Assembly (NCBI GenBank): GCA_009760855.2
Contig: WPIO01000090.1
Span: 977,001 to 1,041,000, forward strand
Direction: 5' to 3'
From: Cristatella mucedo
Lineage: Eukaryota > Bryozoa > Phylactolaemata > Cristatellidae
Length of the DNA: 64,000 nt
How positions within the stretch are numbered: position 1 is the first letter of the stretch; every line of letters starts with the position of its first letter. A program made the translations under genes and the position numbers. Of the stretch, positions 47,715 to 58,811 are shown piece by piece. The notes under the pieces were generated by a model. That model had not been told where the DNA came from and searched no databases. It was given only the letters and a program-made list of their open reading frames with translations.

Positions 47715-49690
47715 TTTTCCTATTTTCAAAAACATAACATTGCTAAAATTCGGGCATGTATAGACATGGATACTACATCTAAACTGGTCCACGCATTTGT
47801 GACATTCCATCTTGACTTCTGTAAATCACAGCTTGCTGGTCTACGAGCCGGTGAACTTAGGCACTTACAGCTGGTACGAACTTCTGCTGCTAGGCTCGGC
47901 TGTCGTAAGCTTCACATTTGCCACCACACATCCTACCTCACCAACCTGCACTGGCTGCCATTCAGGCAACGCGTTGTCTTCAAGGTTTAGTGGCTCACTT
48001 TCAGGTCCCTTCATTCTTTGACTCATGCCTACCTATCAGATCTCCTCCCCTTCTCTCCCACCAGGCCTAGCATCGTACCGACCGCTTTTCGGAATGTAAC
48101 TCTTTACCTAATGTTCGTACAAACCTCAAATCCTTTAGAAACCGTGCCTTTATTTTGTATAGTCCCAAAGCCTGGAACTCCCTCCCGACTTAAGACTACT
48201 ACTAATAATAATAATAAAATTAATGCACTTCATAAAGCGCCCCTGGAGAAGTTAATCTCTTTCTATGCGCTTTACATTGGCTGCAAAGGGAAACGCGATA
48301 GAATGATGAGTGATATCATGCTTGATAAACAGTATGAATAACATGGTTATGGGTAATATGCACAGGGGCAGAATGCAACTGTGGTTAGCAGTTGCCTGCA
48401 CTGTGTCAGCACCCATAAGCACACGAAGGATGAATCACAGGGACCTACTAAATGCTGTCCTAGATAAGTGTTTGTTTAAGGTCTGCTTAAATGTGGTCTA
48501 GTCAGTAAATGCTGTGACACAAGTCGGAAGCGAGTTCCACGCTTTGGGAGCAAAGGAACTAAATGCACGGTCTCCAAAGGATTTGAGGTTTGTGCGAGGT
48601 ATTGGTAAACTGTTGGATGCCAAAAAGCAGGTGGTACGATGCTTAGCCTGGTTGGGGAGTAGATCTGAGAGATAGGCTGGAGCCATAGACTGAAGCGACC
48701 TAAAAGTATGCGACAAAACTTTGAAGTTGATCCGTTGTTTGACTGGTAGCCAGTGCAGGTCGGCGAGAAGCCGTGTTATTTGGCAACTGCCACGCTCACT
48801 ACAGACAACCCTGGCTGTGGAGTTTTGCACCAGCTGTAATTGTCTGATTGCACATGCCAGTAGGCCAGCAAGCACTGAGTTACAGAAGTCGGGAGGTGAT
48901 GTCACAAATGCATTAGCCAACTTTGACGTGGTATCTTTATCTAAACAAGCCCAGATTTTAGCAATGTTATGTATCTGAATGTGGGCAGACATGATTGTTG
49001 AGCTGATGTGGTCGTCAAACGAGAGGTAACTTTGGAACATGACACCTAGATTTCGAGCCGATTCAACGCGAGATTTGCTTGCAGAGCCAATTTTGACCGT
49101 CAGCCTTTCCAATTTCGGAATCACACTGGCTTTGCCCATAACTAATAACTTAGTTTTATTATTGTTTGGTTTTAGAAAATGTGTTCCCATCCATGTGCGG
49201 ATGTCATCAATACATGCAGCAAGTGAGTTAAGAGAGTTCGAGGAGCTCGAAGGCTGGGAGGATTTGAAGCAAAGGTACAACTGAGTGTTGTCAGCATTTA
49301 AGAGAGAGCCTAGATTGTGCTTGGCAATCAAGTCAGCAAGAGGGAGAGCATAAACCGTGAAAAGAACCGGAACGTGGCTTGCGTCACAACATCTCTTGAA
49401 CTGTCTACATTTAAAAAGTAAGAAAGCAGCTATTTATCTATAATTTAGTGGGTCTTTAATCTTTCCATCGCGTACTTGAGCGTGCTGACACTGTTGCATG
49501 CTGCCACTAACCAAACTTGCATGCTGACCCTGTGCCACTCTTAGCCATGTAATTCTTGCCATTTACTGAGCATGCAACCACTAACCATTCTATCACGCTT
49601 CCTTTGCAGAAAATACAAAATGCCTAGAAAGAGATTAAATTCTCTGAGGAGGCAATATCAAATGAATTTTTATTATTACTATTGCTGTCA
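47715..49690 (+). mobile_element. LINE family 1, plus copy split by a nested insertion
   Basis: Pol sequence runs from about 47735 (AACATTGCTAAAATTCGGGC) to CTCCCGACTT at 48191. It resumes at 49378 with CTTGCGTCACAACATCTC and continues through the 3' UTR to the tail at 49610-49690. Removing 48192-49377 restores the colinear order seen in the intact stretch 50290-51175. Confidence 0.8.
48192..49377 (-). mobile_element. LINE family 1 copy inserted into another LINE, minus
   Basis: This is the longest family 1 copy. Its 3' end lies at the left with an (AAT)n run and the hairpin tail. The minus-strand open frame 49331-48498 (277 codons) covers the end of the reverse transcriptase and the C-terminal region: NADNTQLYL is the catalytic box, then ARNLGVMFQSYLSFDDHI, ADLHWLPVKQRINFKV, MAPAYLSDLL and AWNSLPTC. 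The catalytic FADD is NADN, so the enzyme would be dead. Upstream in frame, VPVLFTVYALPLADLI is the end of the preceding motif. The copy is 5'-truncated at 49377. Confidence 0.85.
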
Positions 49691-50289
49691 TAAAAATAAA
49701 AATATTTGAATGAGCACGAATGTGATTATGATTTAGTCTGTGTAGTATGCTGACGTTATTGCAACTCTCGCATTTCGGAGAGGCTTGGATTGTTATCTAC
49801 GAAGATGCTTGGAAATAAATTGCACGTACAATTTAAATTTTGTGTATTCACTAATTAGTAATTAACTATTGGCAGTTGGCATATATTTCAGACGGCAGAC
49901 AGGTTGTGGTAAAGATTGCATTTCCCATTTGGAAGAGGGTTCTAGTGAAGGGCGTTCCGGTGAAGGGTGTTCTGGTGAAGAATCAAACAGCAAATCGCTG
50001 TCTGGTTCACACTATTCGTCTTCGTCAGGGTCGCTCAACTTCTCCTGCGGCCCCCTCTGCCTAACTAGCCTATGTGGCTGCTAGTGATGCTGCAAGCGAT
50101 TGGCAGCCATTTTCCATGAATCTTTCCACAGTCGGTCGACAAAACGTGCAAGTCTTGTAGGTGAAAGCTTAGTTGAGTAACTATTTGCCTGGGTTATGGT
50201 ACTTCTGGAAGCTAATTCAAATCCGAAACGCTGTGAGACGCTGGCCTCACTGAACCTACTTTTAGATGTTTCAATTTTGGCTCAAAATT

Positions 50290-51175
50290 GGCTCTGCCAG
50301 CATATCTCCTGTTGAATCAGCTTGAAATCTAGGTGTCATATTCCAAAGCGACCTCTCGTTAGACGACCATATCAGCTCCACAGTCAAATCTGCCTTTTTT
50401 CAGCTTCATAACATTGCTAAAATTAGGGCTTGTTCAGATAAGGATGCCACGTCTAAGTTGGTCCATGCATTTGTGACATCTCGTCTCGACTTCTGCAACT
50501 CACTGCTTACTGGCCTACCAGCATGTGCGATCAGGTGATTGCAGCTGGTGCCAAACTCTGCAGCTAGGCTTGTCTGTCGTGAGCGTCACAGTTGCCACAT
50601 TACTCCACTCCTCGCCGACCTGCACTGGCTACCAGTCAAGCAACGGATTGACTTCAAGGTTTTGTCGCTCACTTTTAGGTCCCTTCATTCTATGGCTCCA
50701 GCCTATCTCTCCGAAATACTCCCCCATCAGGCCAAGCATCGTACCACCTGCTTTTCGGAATCCAGCAGTCTAGAAATACCTCGTACAAACCTTAAATCCT
50801 TTGGAGACCGTGCATTTAGTTCGTATGCTCCCAAAGCCTGGAACTCCCTCCCGACCTGCGTCAGAACATCCCCTGACCTGATCACATTTAAAAGGAACTT
50901 AAAAACACACCTATTTAGGACAGGATTTAGTGGGTCTCTGTGATTCGTCCTTCACGCGCTTACGCGTGCTGACACTGTGCATGCTGCCACTCACCACATT
51001 TGCATGCTGACCCTGTGCATGTCACCCCTGACCGTGTTATTCATTTTTTTTTTTTTTCAAGCATGATCTTACTTACCATTCAATTGCATTTCCCTTTGCA
51101 GCAAATGTAAAGCGCCTAGAAAGAGATTAAGTTCTCTGAGGGCGCTTTATCAAGTACATTATTATCATTATTATT
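50290..51175 (+). mobile_element. LINE family 1, 3' 0.9 kb, best-preserved plus copy
   Basis: The open frame 50539-50943 (134 codons) encodes the pol C terminus (LADLHWLPVKQRIDFKVL, MAPAYLSEIL, SYAPKAWNSLPTC, FKRNLKTHLF) and ends in TGA. The 3' UTR has the TGCATGCTGCCACTCACCAC words, a T12 run at about 51046, the hairpin tail and a TTATCATTATTATT end. It serves as the reference for this family in the window. Confidence 0.85.
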
Positions 51176-51678
51176 AATATGCACGAATTTCATAGCAGAA
51201 GGCTCTATGATCAACAATAAAACGACCAAGACAAGTTGTCTGCCTCATTTCGTAACACGCTCTAATTTCCGAAATAAGGCAGAGTTCGTATTTCCTCCAT
51301 GTGGAACGAATACTTAATCAGTCGCTCTAGACCTAAATTTGATTCTCCATAACACAGGAAGGAGAATCTTTTAACCTTGCATTGTACGTCAAGACCGATG
51401 TGTAATTCTTGGAGTCATTCGTATAAAAATATTTCACATTCTAGCTCCCAGTTATTCTCAATGCTCTTTGCATGCATTTTGCGCACATGTTAAAATTTAA
51501 ATACTTTCAAAACCCAGATTTTTAACTTGGAGAAGAAAACCTTGAATCCAAATTGTCCGGAAACGCAGGACGTCCTACAGCACCTTGCTTGCACCATCAT
51601 TGATCAGACAGTTCTGGAAGGTGATTGTAGAAACTAGTAGACATTTTGAGCGTTCCAAGCAGAATATCAAAGACTTAC

Positions 51679-51820
51679 TTTTTACCGCGATGTTCAGGCT
51701 CAATCGTCTTTCCGTTTGGAAGCTTCCACTTAATGGAGGCCATTATCACTTTATGTGCTGCTGGGCAATGTAGTGACGCAGACTGGCCCGGCAGCTGTAT
51801 GTGCCCAAGGCCATGAATAG
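51679..51820 (-). CDS. Receptor exon: first half of the Ig domain
   Basis: The acceptor GATTCTTTAG (ending 51821) and donor AA then GTAAGT (51678) give IHGLGHIQLPGQSASLHCPA followed by IKWKLPNGKTIEPEHRGK. The B-strand Cys (LHC) and the C-strand Trp (IKW) of an I-set/V-type Ig fold are present. Start phase follows exon 53162 and end phase matches exon 47674. Confidence 0.85.
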
Positions 51821-52251
51821 CTAAAGAATCAAAACATTGAACATGAATTACTCGATTCTAGCTTCTCTAAAACGATGAAGCTAATACATTATGAGCAATA
51901 ATCTGTTAAATTCAAAAAGTACAATTCTTGATGCACCTCAAGGTAATTCAAGTGCCCAACAGCTAGCTCTTTTAAGCCCATCGATGAGTTCGATGCCTAC
52001 AAATGAAAGGTAACGCTACACTACAATAAAGTCACACTAAATCAACAAAAGAGTTTTACCTCCACCCTATTTGCTCTTGAAAGGTTTACCTGCCACCAAA
52101 TTATGGATTTTCTACGTGGATCATAATATTGCATGCTGGGCTATGCTTTCTGTGCCGCGTTGCTACAGCCTTTATGTTGTTGTTAGAGGTATTACAGGGA
52201 GACCACATAGCATGTTACTTAGACGTGAAAGTTGAAACTTGAAGCTTTAAA

Positions 52252-52500
52252 TCATGTCTGGAGGTAAGAGCGAACTGCAGTCTCGATTACTCGATCGATC
52301 TGCTGGGCGTTTTTAATATACTCAGAATACAGTTTCGGGTCCCACTGACGGACTGTTTGGCTGTGAGTGATGAGGCGGGCGAAGGCTGAAGCACCAGTTG
52401 ATTGATTTGCAATGGGGGTCACAGGAAGAGACAGGGAAGCCAAAATATTGACACGAGGACTCGACTTATATGTAAGCTTCGCTGTGAAGGCTACGCTCAA
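52252..52500 (-). other. Unassigned 82-codon open frame in a receptor intron
   Basis: The minus strand reads AKLTYKSSPRVNILASLS through TVRQWDPKLYSEYIKNAQ and IETAVRSYLQT then TGA. The composition is protein-like, but there is no start context, no convincing donor, and a stop lies just upstream. It may be a remnant of a retrocopied gene or chance. Confidence 0.25.
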
Positions 52501-53161
52501 GCTCGATCACAATACACGAGGTATTTCACCCCTGCTAGACGGACACTTTGCCACAGTTTCATGATAGTTCCCTGGCACAATGGCTTTCCGCACGTTGTCT
52601 CACGGCAGACGGCCGTTGGTTTTTCAATACTTCAGAAAAACTGTAACTTGAGCGCACCAAATTTGCTAGGCTCACTAAATAAAGTTTGCAATGCCTACTA
52701 TATTTATTTTGATTAATTAAGACAATTTTTTGTAAGCACTGCTACTTACAATTTACATTAGCAACTGATAACCCAGGGTGATCTATTGGGGATGCCGTCG
52801 GGTAAATGAAATGTTGATACAGTTCTAGGGCGCTCTCTGTCCCAAATGACAAAATATTGTTTGAAAAACCTCGAAAATTACACCTTTCCGAATAAATCTA
52901 TTTGGAGTAATGCAGATATTGCATACAAATTGGGCTGTTTTTACTGCTGAAATCGCAGTTATTTAGTTTTAATCAGCGACTCAAAATGATGTACAAATAC
53001 AAAATGGATAGACCTTAAATGCTCTGTCATCAATAACTGTGCTCTTGGTTTGCTTGCTTATTCAGATACATCAGAATGTAGCTCAATGCTTCTAGCGAGA
53101 CTTTTAGCCTACAGCGAGACCCAGTATATTCATTAAATAGTTTGCTGAAACAAGTACTTAC

Positions 53162-53356
53162 CAGCAGTACAGTCGACTAAGTGACAGGCCCGAGTCTCGG
53201 CCGGTGTCCCTTTGCATGCGCCATCGTGGACGCCACTGCACAGCCTACGTCTGGATTCTGAGCCTTTGCCGCAAGTTGCCGAACAAGAAGACCAAGCCAG
53301 CCATTCATCCCATGTATTATCCAGTGGCTTAATACTTGTAGCTGCCAAGGAGGTAC
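53162..53356 (-). CDS. Receptor exon: TSP1 repeat 5
   Basis: The acceptor AGTTTCTCGCAG (ending 53357) and donor G then GTAAGTAC (53161) enclose DEWLAWSSCSATCGKGSE, RRRLCSGVHDGACKG and ETRACHLVDC. All six Cys and the WxxW and RRR layers of a thrombospondin type 1 repeat are present; the first Trp of WxxWxxW is replaced. The exon is phase-symmetrical. Trp-Ser-Ser-Cys-Ser-Ala-Thr-Cys also contains the CSxTC site that POFUT2 fucosylates in animal TSP1 repeats. Confidence 0.9.
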
Positions 53357-53541
53357 CTGCGAGAAACTGATTTTTTTCCATTTTTAGTCAAACATTATTT
53401 ACCATCGTCATTGTATTCATAGACCTTAGCTTGCTAGACCTTGACCTCATGCACGCTATGCAAACTAACAAGGGCCAGCAGAGTTACCACACTCTATTGG
53501 CGACTTAAAGGTAAACTGACTGAACTGCTAATGTTGCTTAC

Positions 53542-53724
53542 TCTTTGAGCAAGGTAGTAGAGCGCAGGTTCGACGTTGATTCTCGTCACGGCACATCCAA
53601 AATTGTGGTACCATACAGGATCTTCTACGCAATTCGTAGCTGTGACCACAGGTGGCCGCACATCCTGACCAAGGGCTCCAAGGTGACCAGATCGTTAGTG
53701 GCGCCATTGTTGGTGGATTGACAT
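53542..53724 (-). CDS. Receptor exon: TSP1 repeat 4
   Basis: This exon lacks an ATG and is found only by joining. The acceptor TTTTTATATCAG (ending 53725) and donor A then GTAAGC (53541) enclose VNPPTMAPLTIWSPWSPWSG, CAATCGHSYELRRRSCMV and CRDENQRRTCALLPC. Both WxxWxxW tryptophans, RRR and six Cys are present. Its phase (two bases in, one base out) fits the exons on both sides exactly. Confidence 0.9.
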
Positions 53725-53784
53725 CTGATATAAAAATATTTCAGCACACCAAGGAGAAAAGAACACATTGGGAAGCTACTAGCT

Positions 53785-53935
53785 GCAAAATATTATGGTT
53801 TGACCAAGTGGCTAAGGTTCTTGCCCTGACCAAGGTCTGGTCGAGGTCGTGGGCTCAATCACTGTGGCATACGCGAAGTGCCTGAATAAAGATTGAATTC
53901 TTTTCGGATGCTATAAAAACGAATTTTATTATGTT
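53785..53935 (+). mobile_element. tRNA-derived SINE, family A
   Basis: TTTGACCAAGTGGCTAAGGT (box A) and GTCGTGGGCTCAATCAC (box B) are followed by GAAGTGCCTGAATAAAGATT and CTATAAAAACGA, the shared tail. It is followed directly by LINE sequence. Confidence 0.75.
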
Positions 53936-53939
53936 GCAT

Positions 53940-54300
53940 TATAACATCATTGGACTATCTCCTAAAGTCTAGAACTTACTTCCGACTTGCTTCGCAACAT
54001 CTCCTAATTGAATATATTTAAAAAGAGACTAAAAACGCATCTAGTTATCACAGCATGTAGTTGGTCCTTGTGACTATTCCTTTGGATGCTTCTGCCTGCT
54101 GACACTTTATATGTTGCCACTAACCATATTTGCATGTTGACCCTGTGTATGTCACCTCTAAGCATGTTATTCTTGCTACTGATTTAACATGCAACCCCTA
54201 ATCATTCAATCATGCTTCCTTTGCAACAAATATAAAGGACCTAGAAAGAGATGGGGTTCTTTGAGGGCAGTGTCACAAATACTGTTTTTTCTTTTTCATC
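53940..54300 (+). mobile_element. LINE family 1, 3' part, plus
   Basis: The decayed pol end (TCTAGAACTTACTTCCGACT) is followed by the 3' UTR words and the tail GGACCTAGAAAGAGATGGGG. Confidence 0.7.
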
Positions 54301-54424
54301 TAAACAATGACCAGCTCTATCTCTCTTCTATTAGAGGCATGAATTTACTGTGATCTCTTAATTTTACTTCTTTGAAATGTAAGCAAGTTTTATTGGCAGA
54401 TTTAACAATCTCATTTGAATAGCG

Positions 54425-54560
54425 ACTGGTGAGCCTTAACGGCTGTCACCGCTTGCAATCGGCGACGAAAGATCATCCACTGCAGGATTTGAACCCTCGG
54501 CCTCAGTCGTAAAAAGCGAGCACCTAACAGCATCGGCTATCACGGCCATTATATAATTAG
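54425..54560 (-). mobile_element. tRNA-derived SINE, family B
   Basis: On the minus strand TGATAGCCGATGCTGTTAGG is followed by box B GAGGGTTCAAATCC and then GACAGCCGTTAAGGCTC. It matches 62850-62965 over its length. Confidence 0.65.
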
Positions 54561-54892
54561 CGCTAACATATATATTTATGAAAATGGCTGTCAACGGGGA
54601 TGGTTTACTAAACGCTTGGTTCAAATTTCTGTAGCAGAGCTGTTTAGTATGAGGTCAGAATAATTTTACGTCTCTTCAAGCTTAAAAACTCCCTTAGTGT
54701 TGCATAGCTAGCTTTTTCAAAACACGGCACCAAAATATGTGACTAAGGAAAAGGTCCCTACGGAGTTTTCTTGCTGGGCATCAACCGCTGACAAATATGA
54801 GAGAGAGTTGCTACAATTGACTGTAACGATAAAAGCAAGGTTTTTTGAGCCTTGATGCTCTCTGAAACAAACGAAGCAAAAGTATCCAAGTG

Positions 54893-54962
54893 CCGCAAAT
54901 GTGAAGCGCCTAGAAAGAGATTCATTTAGCTGAGGGCGCTTTATCAAGTGCATTATTATTAT
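54893..54962 (+). mobile_element. LINE family 1 tail, plus
   Basis: GCCGCAAATGTGAAGCGCCT, the hairpin and GTGCATTATTATTATC are present; nothing more of the element is. Confidence 0.8.
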
Positions 54963-55212
54963 CATTTTAATTAATAAAAAAGTTCAGGGTCAAATTTAAT
55001 TCAATGCTGAAAATTCCTTTGAAGCAACAAAGAAGCTTCTCTCTTGAGATAAACAACGATTGGCCACCCATTTCTGACTTCCGTCAGTCTATGTCAAAAG
55101 TATAACTATGCTTAGGTTCATCGGTTCTCATCAGGCTTCCTCCATTTTAGGACCACCCCGATCTTGGTGGCATCAAAGACTTCAGGAATCAAAGCGAAGC
55201 AGTCGCGAGAAA

Positions 55213-55362
55213 ATTTCTCTCTGCGTAACAATGAAGAATTTAATCCTGAGACTCTCTTTGCGTAACAATGAAGAGTAAAATCCTGAGATTCTCTTTGCGT
55301 AACAATGAAGAATTTAATCCTGAGATTCTATTTGCATAGCAATGAAGAATTTAATCCTGAGA
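55213..55362. repeat. 37-bp minisatellite, four units
   Basis: TAACAATGAAG (TAGCAATGAAG in the last unit) starts at 55226, 55263, 55300 and 55337, a constant spacing of 37. Units share TTTAATCCTGAGA and TCTCTTTGCG. It lies 235 bases downstream, in transcript sense, of the TSP1 repeat 3 exon. Confidence 0.92.
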
Positions 55363-55596
55363 CCTGGGAAACGCTTGTTTTTTAACCCCTACTTGTGCTT
55401 CCGTCGCACTTGGCAGCTGCTTCGCTGCGCTGCGGGATCTCCCCTCTTTGCAGTCAGTCCCAACGTCTGAAGATTTAACTCGAACCTGAGATTTGTTCAG
55501 ATTACGCAGCGCATTGGAAATGTGTGTCTTCGACAATCGTTCGGGCAAGCAGTGTCTGCTACGGCACCGAGGTGCCGGGCAAGCGTCACTGCTCAC

Positions 55597-55811
55597 CGGG
55601 ACACTGCGGCAGGCCTGGGCATTCTCCGATGTCATCTTTGATCCCCTGGCAGGGAATTGCGTTGTACACTTGGCAGTAGCGTGACCTGCTCCTTCGGCCT
55701 CCAGAGCTTCCTTCGCACGAGGCGGAGCAGGAAGTCCAGTCAGCCCACTGCGTCCACTCTGATTCACGAATGAGCTCAGCCGCTGCAGGAGCTACAGGCC
55801 TGTGCAACGGC
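55597..55811 (-). CDS. Receptor exon: TSP1 repeat 3
   Basis: The acceptor TTCGTTGCCAG (ending 55812) and donor G then GTGAGC (55596) enclose SEWTQWADWTSCSASCEG, RRSRSRYCQVYNAIPCQG and IGECPGLPQCPG, a complete six-Cys repeat with WxxWxxW. It takes one base from the previous exon's AG (Arg codon) and leaves one base. A second possible acceptor 12 bases in would keep the same frame. Confidence 0.9.
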
Positions 55812-56004
55812 CTGGCAACGAATGAGAATGGCTCACCTTAGCGCCCCGCGACTCATCAGCGTGTTACCTCACTCAAACGGTGCAAAGAATTAATATTAAT
55901 CTAATAATTATTTAAATAATAAAATAATATTGTGTGGTAATATTTTAATTAAATTATGTGAGCATCAAAAGATAGCAAACAACTTTAATATCAATTACTA
56001 ATAG

Positions 56005-56165
56005 TTATAACAACGCACTTAATAGAGACTCCCTATGAGAACTCAATTTTTCTAGGCGCTTTACATTTGCATTTAAATTTAACAACTACATTAGCTGGAA
56101 ATTAAACACGATCAAATAGTAAGTGGTAGCATGCTCGATACACAAGAACAACATGGCCAATTCAC
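56005..56165 (-). mobile_element. LINE family 1, 3' end, minus
   Basis: The inverted tail ATGAGAACTCAATTTTTCTAG with GGCGCTTTACATTTGC is followed by a short piece of 3' UTR. Confidence 0.65.
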
Positions 56166-56661
56166 GAACCTCTAATTCGGTTTCAACGTTATTAAAGAAC
56201 ACTGGACATGAAATAACACCCTTTTAGTCACCATTCCACCTGTATTACCCAATATATTAGACAAAGTAAGGGATAACAAGACTTATTATACGCTAAAAAC
56301 ATCATATTATTATTAGTGTACATTTAATTACACACACGCAGTTTTTACACACAACCACTAACTTATGAAAATAGTGCAATTTGTTCGATGATGATGCTGT
56401 ACTTCCCGGCAAAGAAGAGCAAGGTTACAGCTCTCAATGAGGCTGCACCTGACAGGATTCTTTCGCGGGCTCGAATACATAGAATAACGTACGTACAGTA
56501 ATTTTAATTTTACTTGCGATGCAGGTGTGTGCAATTGACTCAGAAAACCAAGTTCGGGCTGTATCGTTTTCACCATCTCGATCAACTTTTCAATGAAGAT
56601 ATTTGAAAACCCGGGATAAAGTGAAGACACGAAAGTCAAAGCTCCAAGTGGCGACTGAAGA

Positions 56662-56662
<1 letters not shown>

Positions 56663-56716
<54 letters not shown>

Positions 56717-56733
56717 ACATATATATATATATA

Positions 56734-56777
<44 letters not shown>

Positions 56778-56820
56778 GAGAGAGAGAGAGAGTGAGAGAG
56801 AGAGAGATATATATATATAC
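56663..56820. repeat. (AT)n/(GA)n microsatellite
   Basis: A long TATATA tract is interrupted by GTATACAT and GTGTATA and ends in a GAGAGAGA block and a final short AT run. Confidence 0.97.
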
Positions 56821-56894
56821 ATGATCAAATAAAGTTCACGCTCTATTGAAATAAAACAACTCAGTATAAGCGGTGACTCGATAGAACGACCGAC

Positions 56895-57300
56895 AGAGGT
56901 GGTACAGCCAGCACGGCCAGCGCTGCATCGGCCGCAGCGGCAGCGGTCGACGCGCGCGCTCCGGTGCAGCAGCGACTGCGGCTGCGGCGGCGGTGGGCTT
57001 CGGACGTACGGTAGCCGTCGGTGGCGGTATCAGGAGGGGCGGTGGCGGCCGAGGTACAGCCGGCACGGCGTCGACGGTACACGCGCGATGCCCGGTGCAG
57101 CAACAACTGCGGCAGCGGGCGGCGGCGGTTAGCTTTGGACGAGCGGTCGTCAGCGGTGCCGATGTCGGAAGGGGCAGCGGCATCGGCCGAGGATACAGCA
57201 CCAGGCGCTCGCGGCTGCTGCCGAGAGCGCCTGCTGCTGGTCGCCCGGGGCAGAGTTTTGACATTGCACTTGGTCTGCCAAAAATCAGGGCCGCCGCGAC
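56895..57300. repeat. GC-rich imperfect tandem repeat, unit ~140-150 bp
   Basis: Anchors GGTACAGCCAGCACGG, GGTACAGCCGGCACGG and GGATACAGCACCAGG lie at 56901, 57053 and 57191. Intervening GCAGCAGCGACTGCGG and GCAGCAACAACTGCGG blocks repeat in step. Open frames on both strands are long only because stops are rare in this composition. Confidence 0.7.
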
Positions 57301-57524
57301 GGCATTTCTAATGACTATAATGTAGAAATATGCTATATATATTTTACATATATTTTTTTACTATATACTATATATCCTATACTATATATATATTATAACT
57401 GTATAATATTTTTACAAAAATCTTTAAGCAAGAGTTGACATCATGACTTTTCCACGCGGGAGGAGAGGAAATGCCCTGCCCTGGGGGGAAATGTCCGGGG
57501 AGGAAGTCCAGGGGGAAACGTCCG

Positions 57525-57600
57525 TACCCTGTCAGCACGCATAAGCACATAAAGGTCGAATCACAGGGACCCACTAAATGCTGAGACAAATATCTGCGTT
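57525..57600 (-). mobile_element. LINE family 1 internal fragment, minus
   Basis: CATAAGCACATAAAGGTCGA followed by ATCACAGGGACCCACTAAAT matches the start of the 3' UTR region seen at 28895-28945 and 48410-48455. Confidence 0.7.
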
Positions 57601-58074
57601 CCGTCAATCGCCTGGTTCATACCCAGGGTCGAGTCGAAGCGCCGAAGGGCGCCCGGAACCAAGGCAACGCCCAGCCGCCCAGCAAGCTCAGCGCCTGGAC
57701 GTCGCAGGAGGAGCACTCGTGAGTGCTCGCCGCTGTGAATTGAGTACTGATATTTTATGAATTGCTTCGTCTTGAAAAACTAACTAACGGCAGCGGTTAA
57801 GGATTTGTAAAAGTTTCTTAACGTTAAGCAAAGATAGACGGTATAGAGTGTGCGATTTGCACGTCCCAGATGCTCTAACCGAATGCCTGTTCATTGTTGA
57901 AAAAAGTTAGCCGGGGGCGAAAGCAAAATTGGCTATAAAATTATTTAAATTTCATGTTCGTCCTGTTTTAGTAAAACGATGTTGATGTTTCACCTTATTT
58001 TAGAAATAAAAAGTTTAATTATTAGGTGCTACAAAGTGTGTCTCACAGCTCCAAATAAAGTTCTACGCAAGTTT

Positions 58075-58650
58075 TCCCAAACCCGTGACAGTTGCCACAT
58101 CATACGCTTCTTCCCGATCTGCACTGACTACCAGTCAAGCAACGCATCGCCTTCAAAATTCTGTCGCTCACTTTAAGGTTCCTTTATTCTTTGGCTCCAG
58201 CCTACCTATCAGATCTACTCCCCCACCAGGCCTAGCATCGTACCAACCGCATTTCGGAAACAAACTTTTTACCTATACCTCGTACAAACATCGAATCCTT
58301 TGGAGACCGTGGATTTAGTTCGCATGCTCCCACATCCATCCATCACGACATCCCTGACTTGACAGCATTTAAAAGGAACTTACAGCTGTTTAGGACAGTA
58401 TTTTTGTGGGCGCCTGTGATTCATCTGTTATGTGCTTATGAGTGCTGACACGGTGCATGCTGCCACTAACCACACTTGCATGCTGACCGTGTGCATGTCA
58501 CCCCTAACCGTGCTATTCATGTCGTTTATCAAGCATGATGATACTCACCATTCGATCGTGTTTCCTTTGCAGCAAATATAAAGCGCCTAGAAAGAGAATG
58601 ATTTCTCTGAGGGCGCTTTATCAAGTGTAGTATCATTATTTTAATAAACT
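58075..58650 (+). mobile_element. LINE family 1, 3' part, plus
   Basis: A pol C-terminal remnant (CTACCAGTCAAGCAACGCAT, TTTGGAGACCGTGGATTTAG) is followed by the 3' UTR and the tail AAAGCGCCTAGAAAGAGAAT, ending TATCATTATTTTAAT. A small deletion removes the CCTGGAACTCC block. Confidence 0.8.
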
Positions 58651-58811
58651 GTTTAAATGATTCGATCCTCTTTTGATTAACACAACATCTTTTCGTCTTT
58701 ATAAAACCAATTATGAAATGTCGAAGCTCGTTCAATTTTTTGCATGTAACTTCATATGACCTGTTAAATTAAATTTTAAGGACAAGCAGTAACTTTTTGA
58801 GTAGCAGGAAG

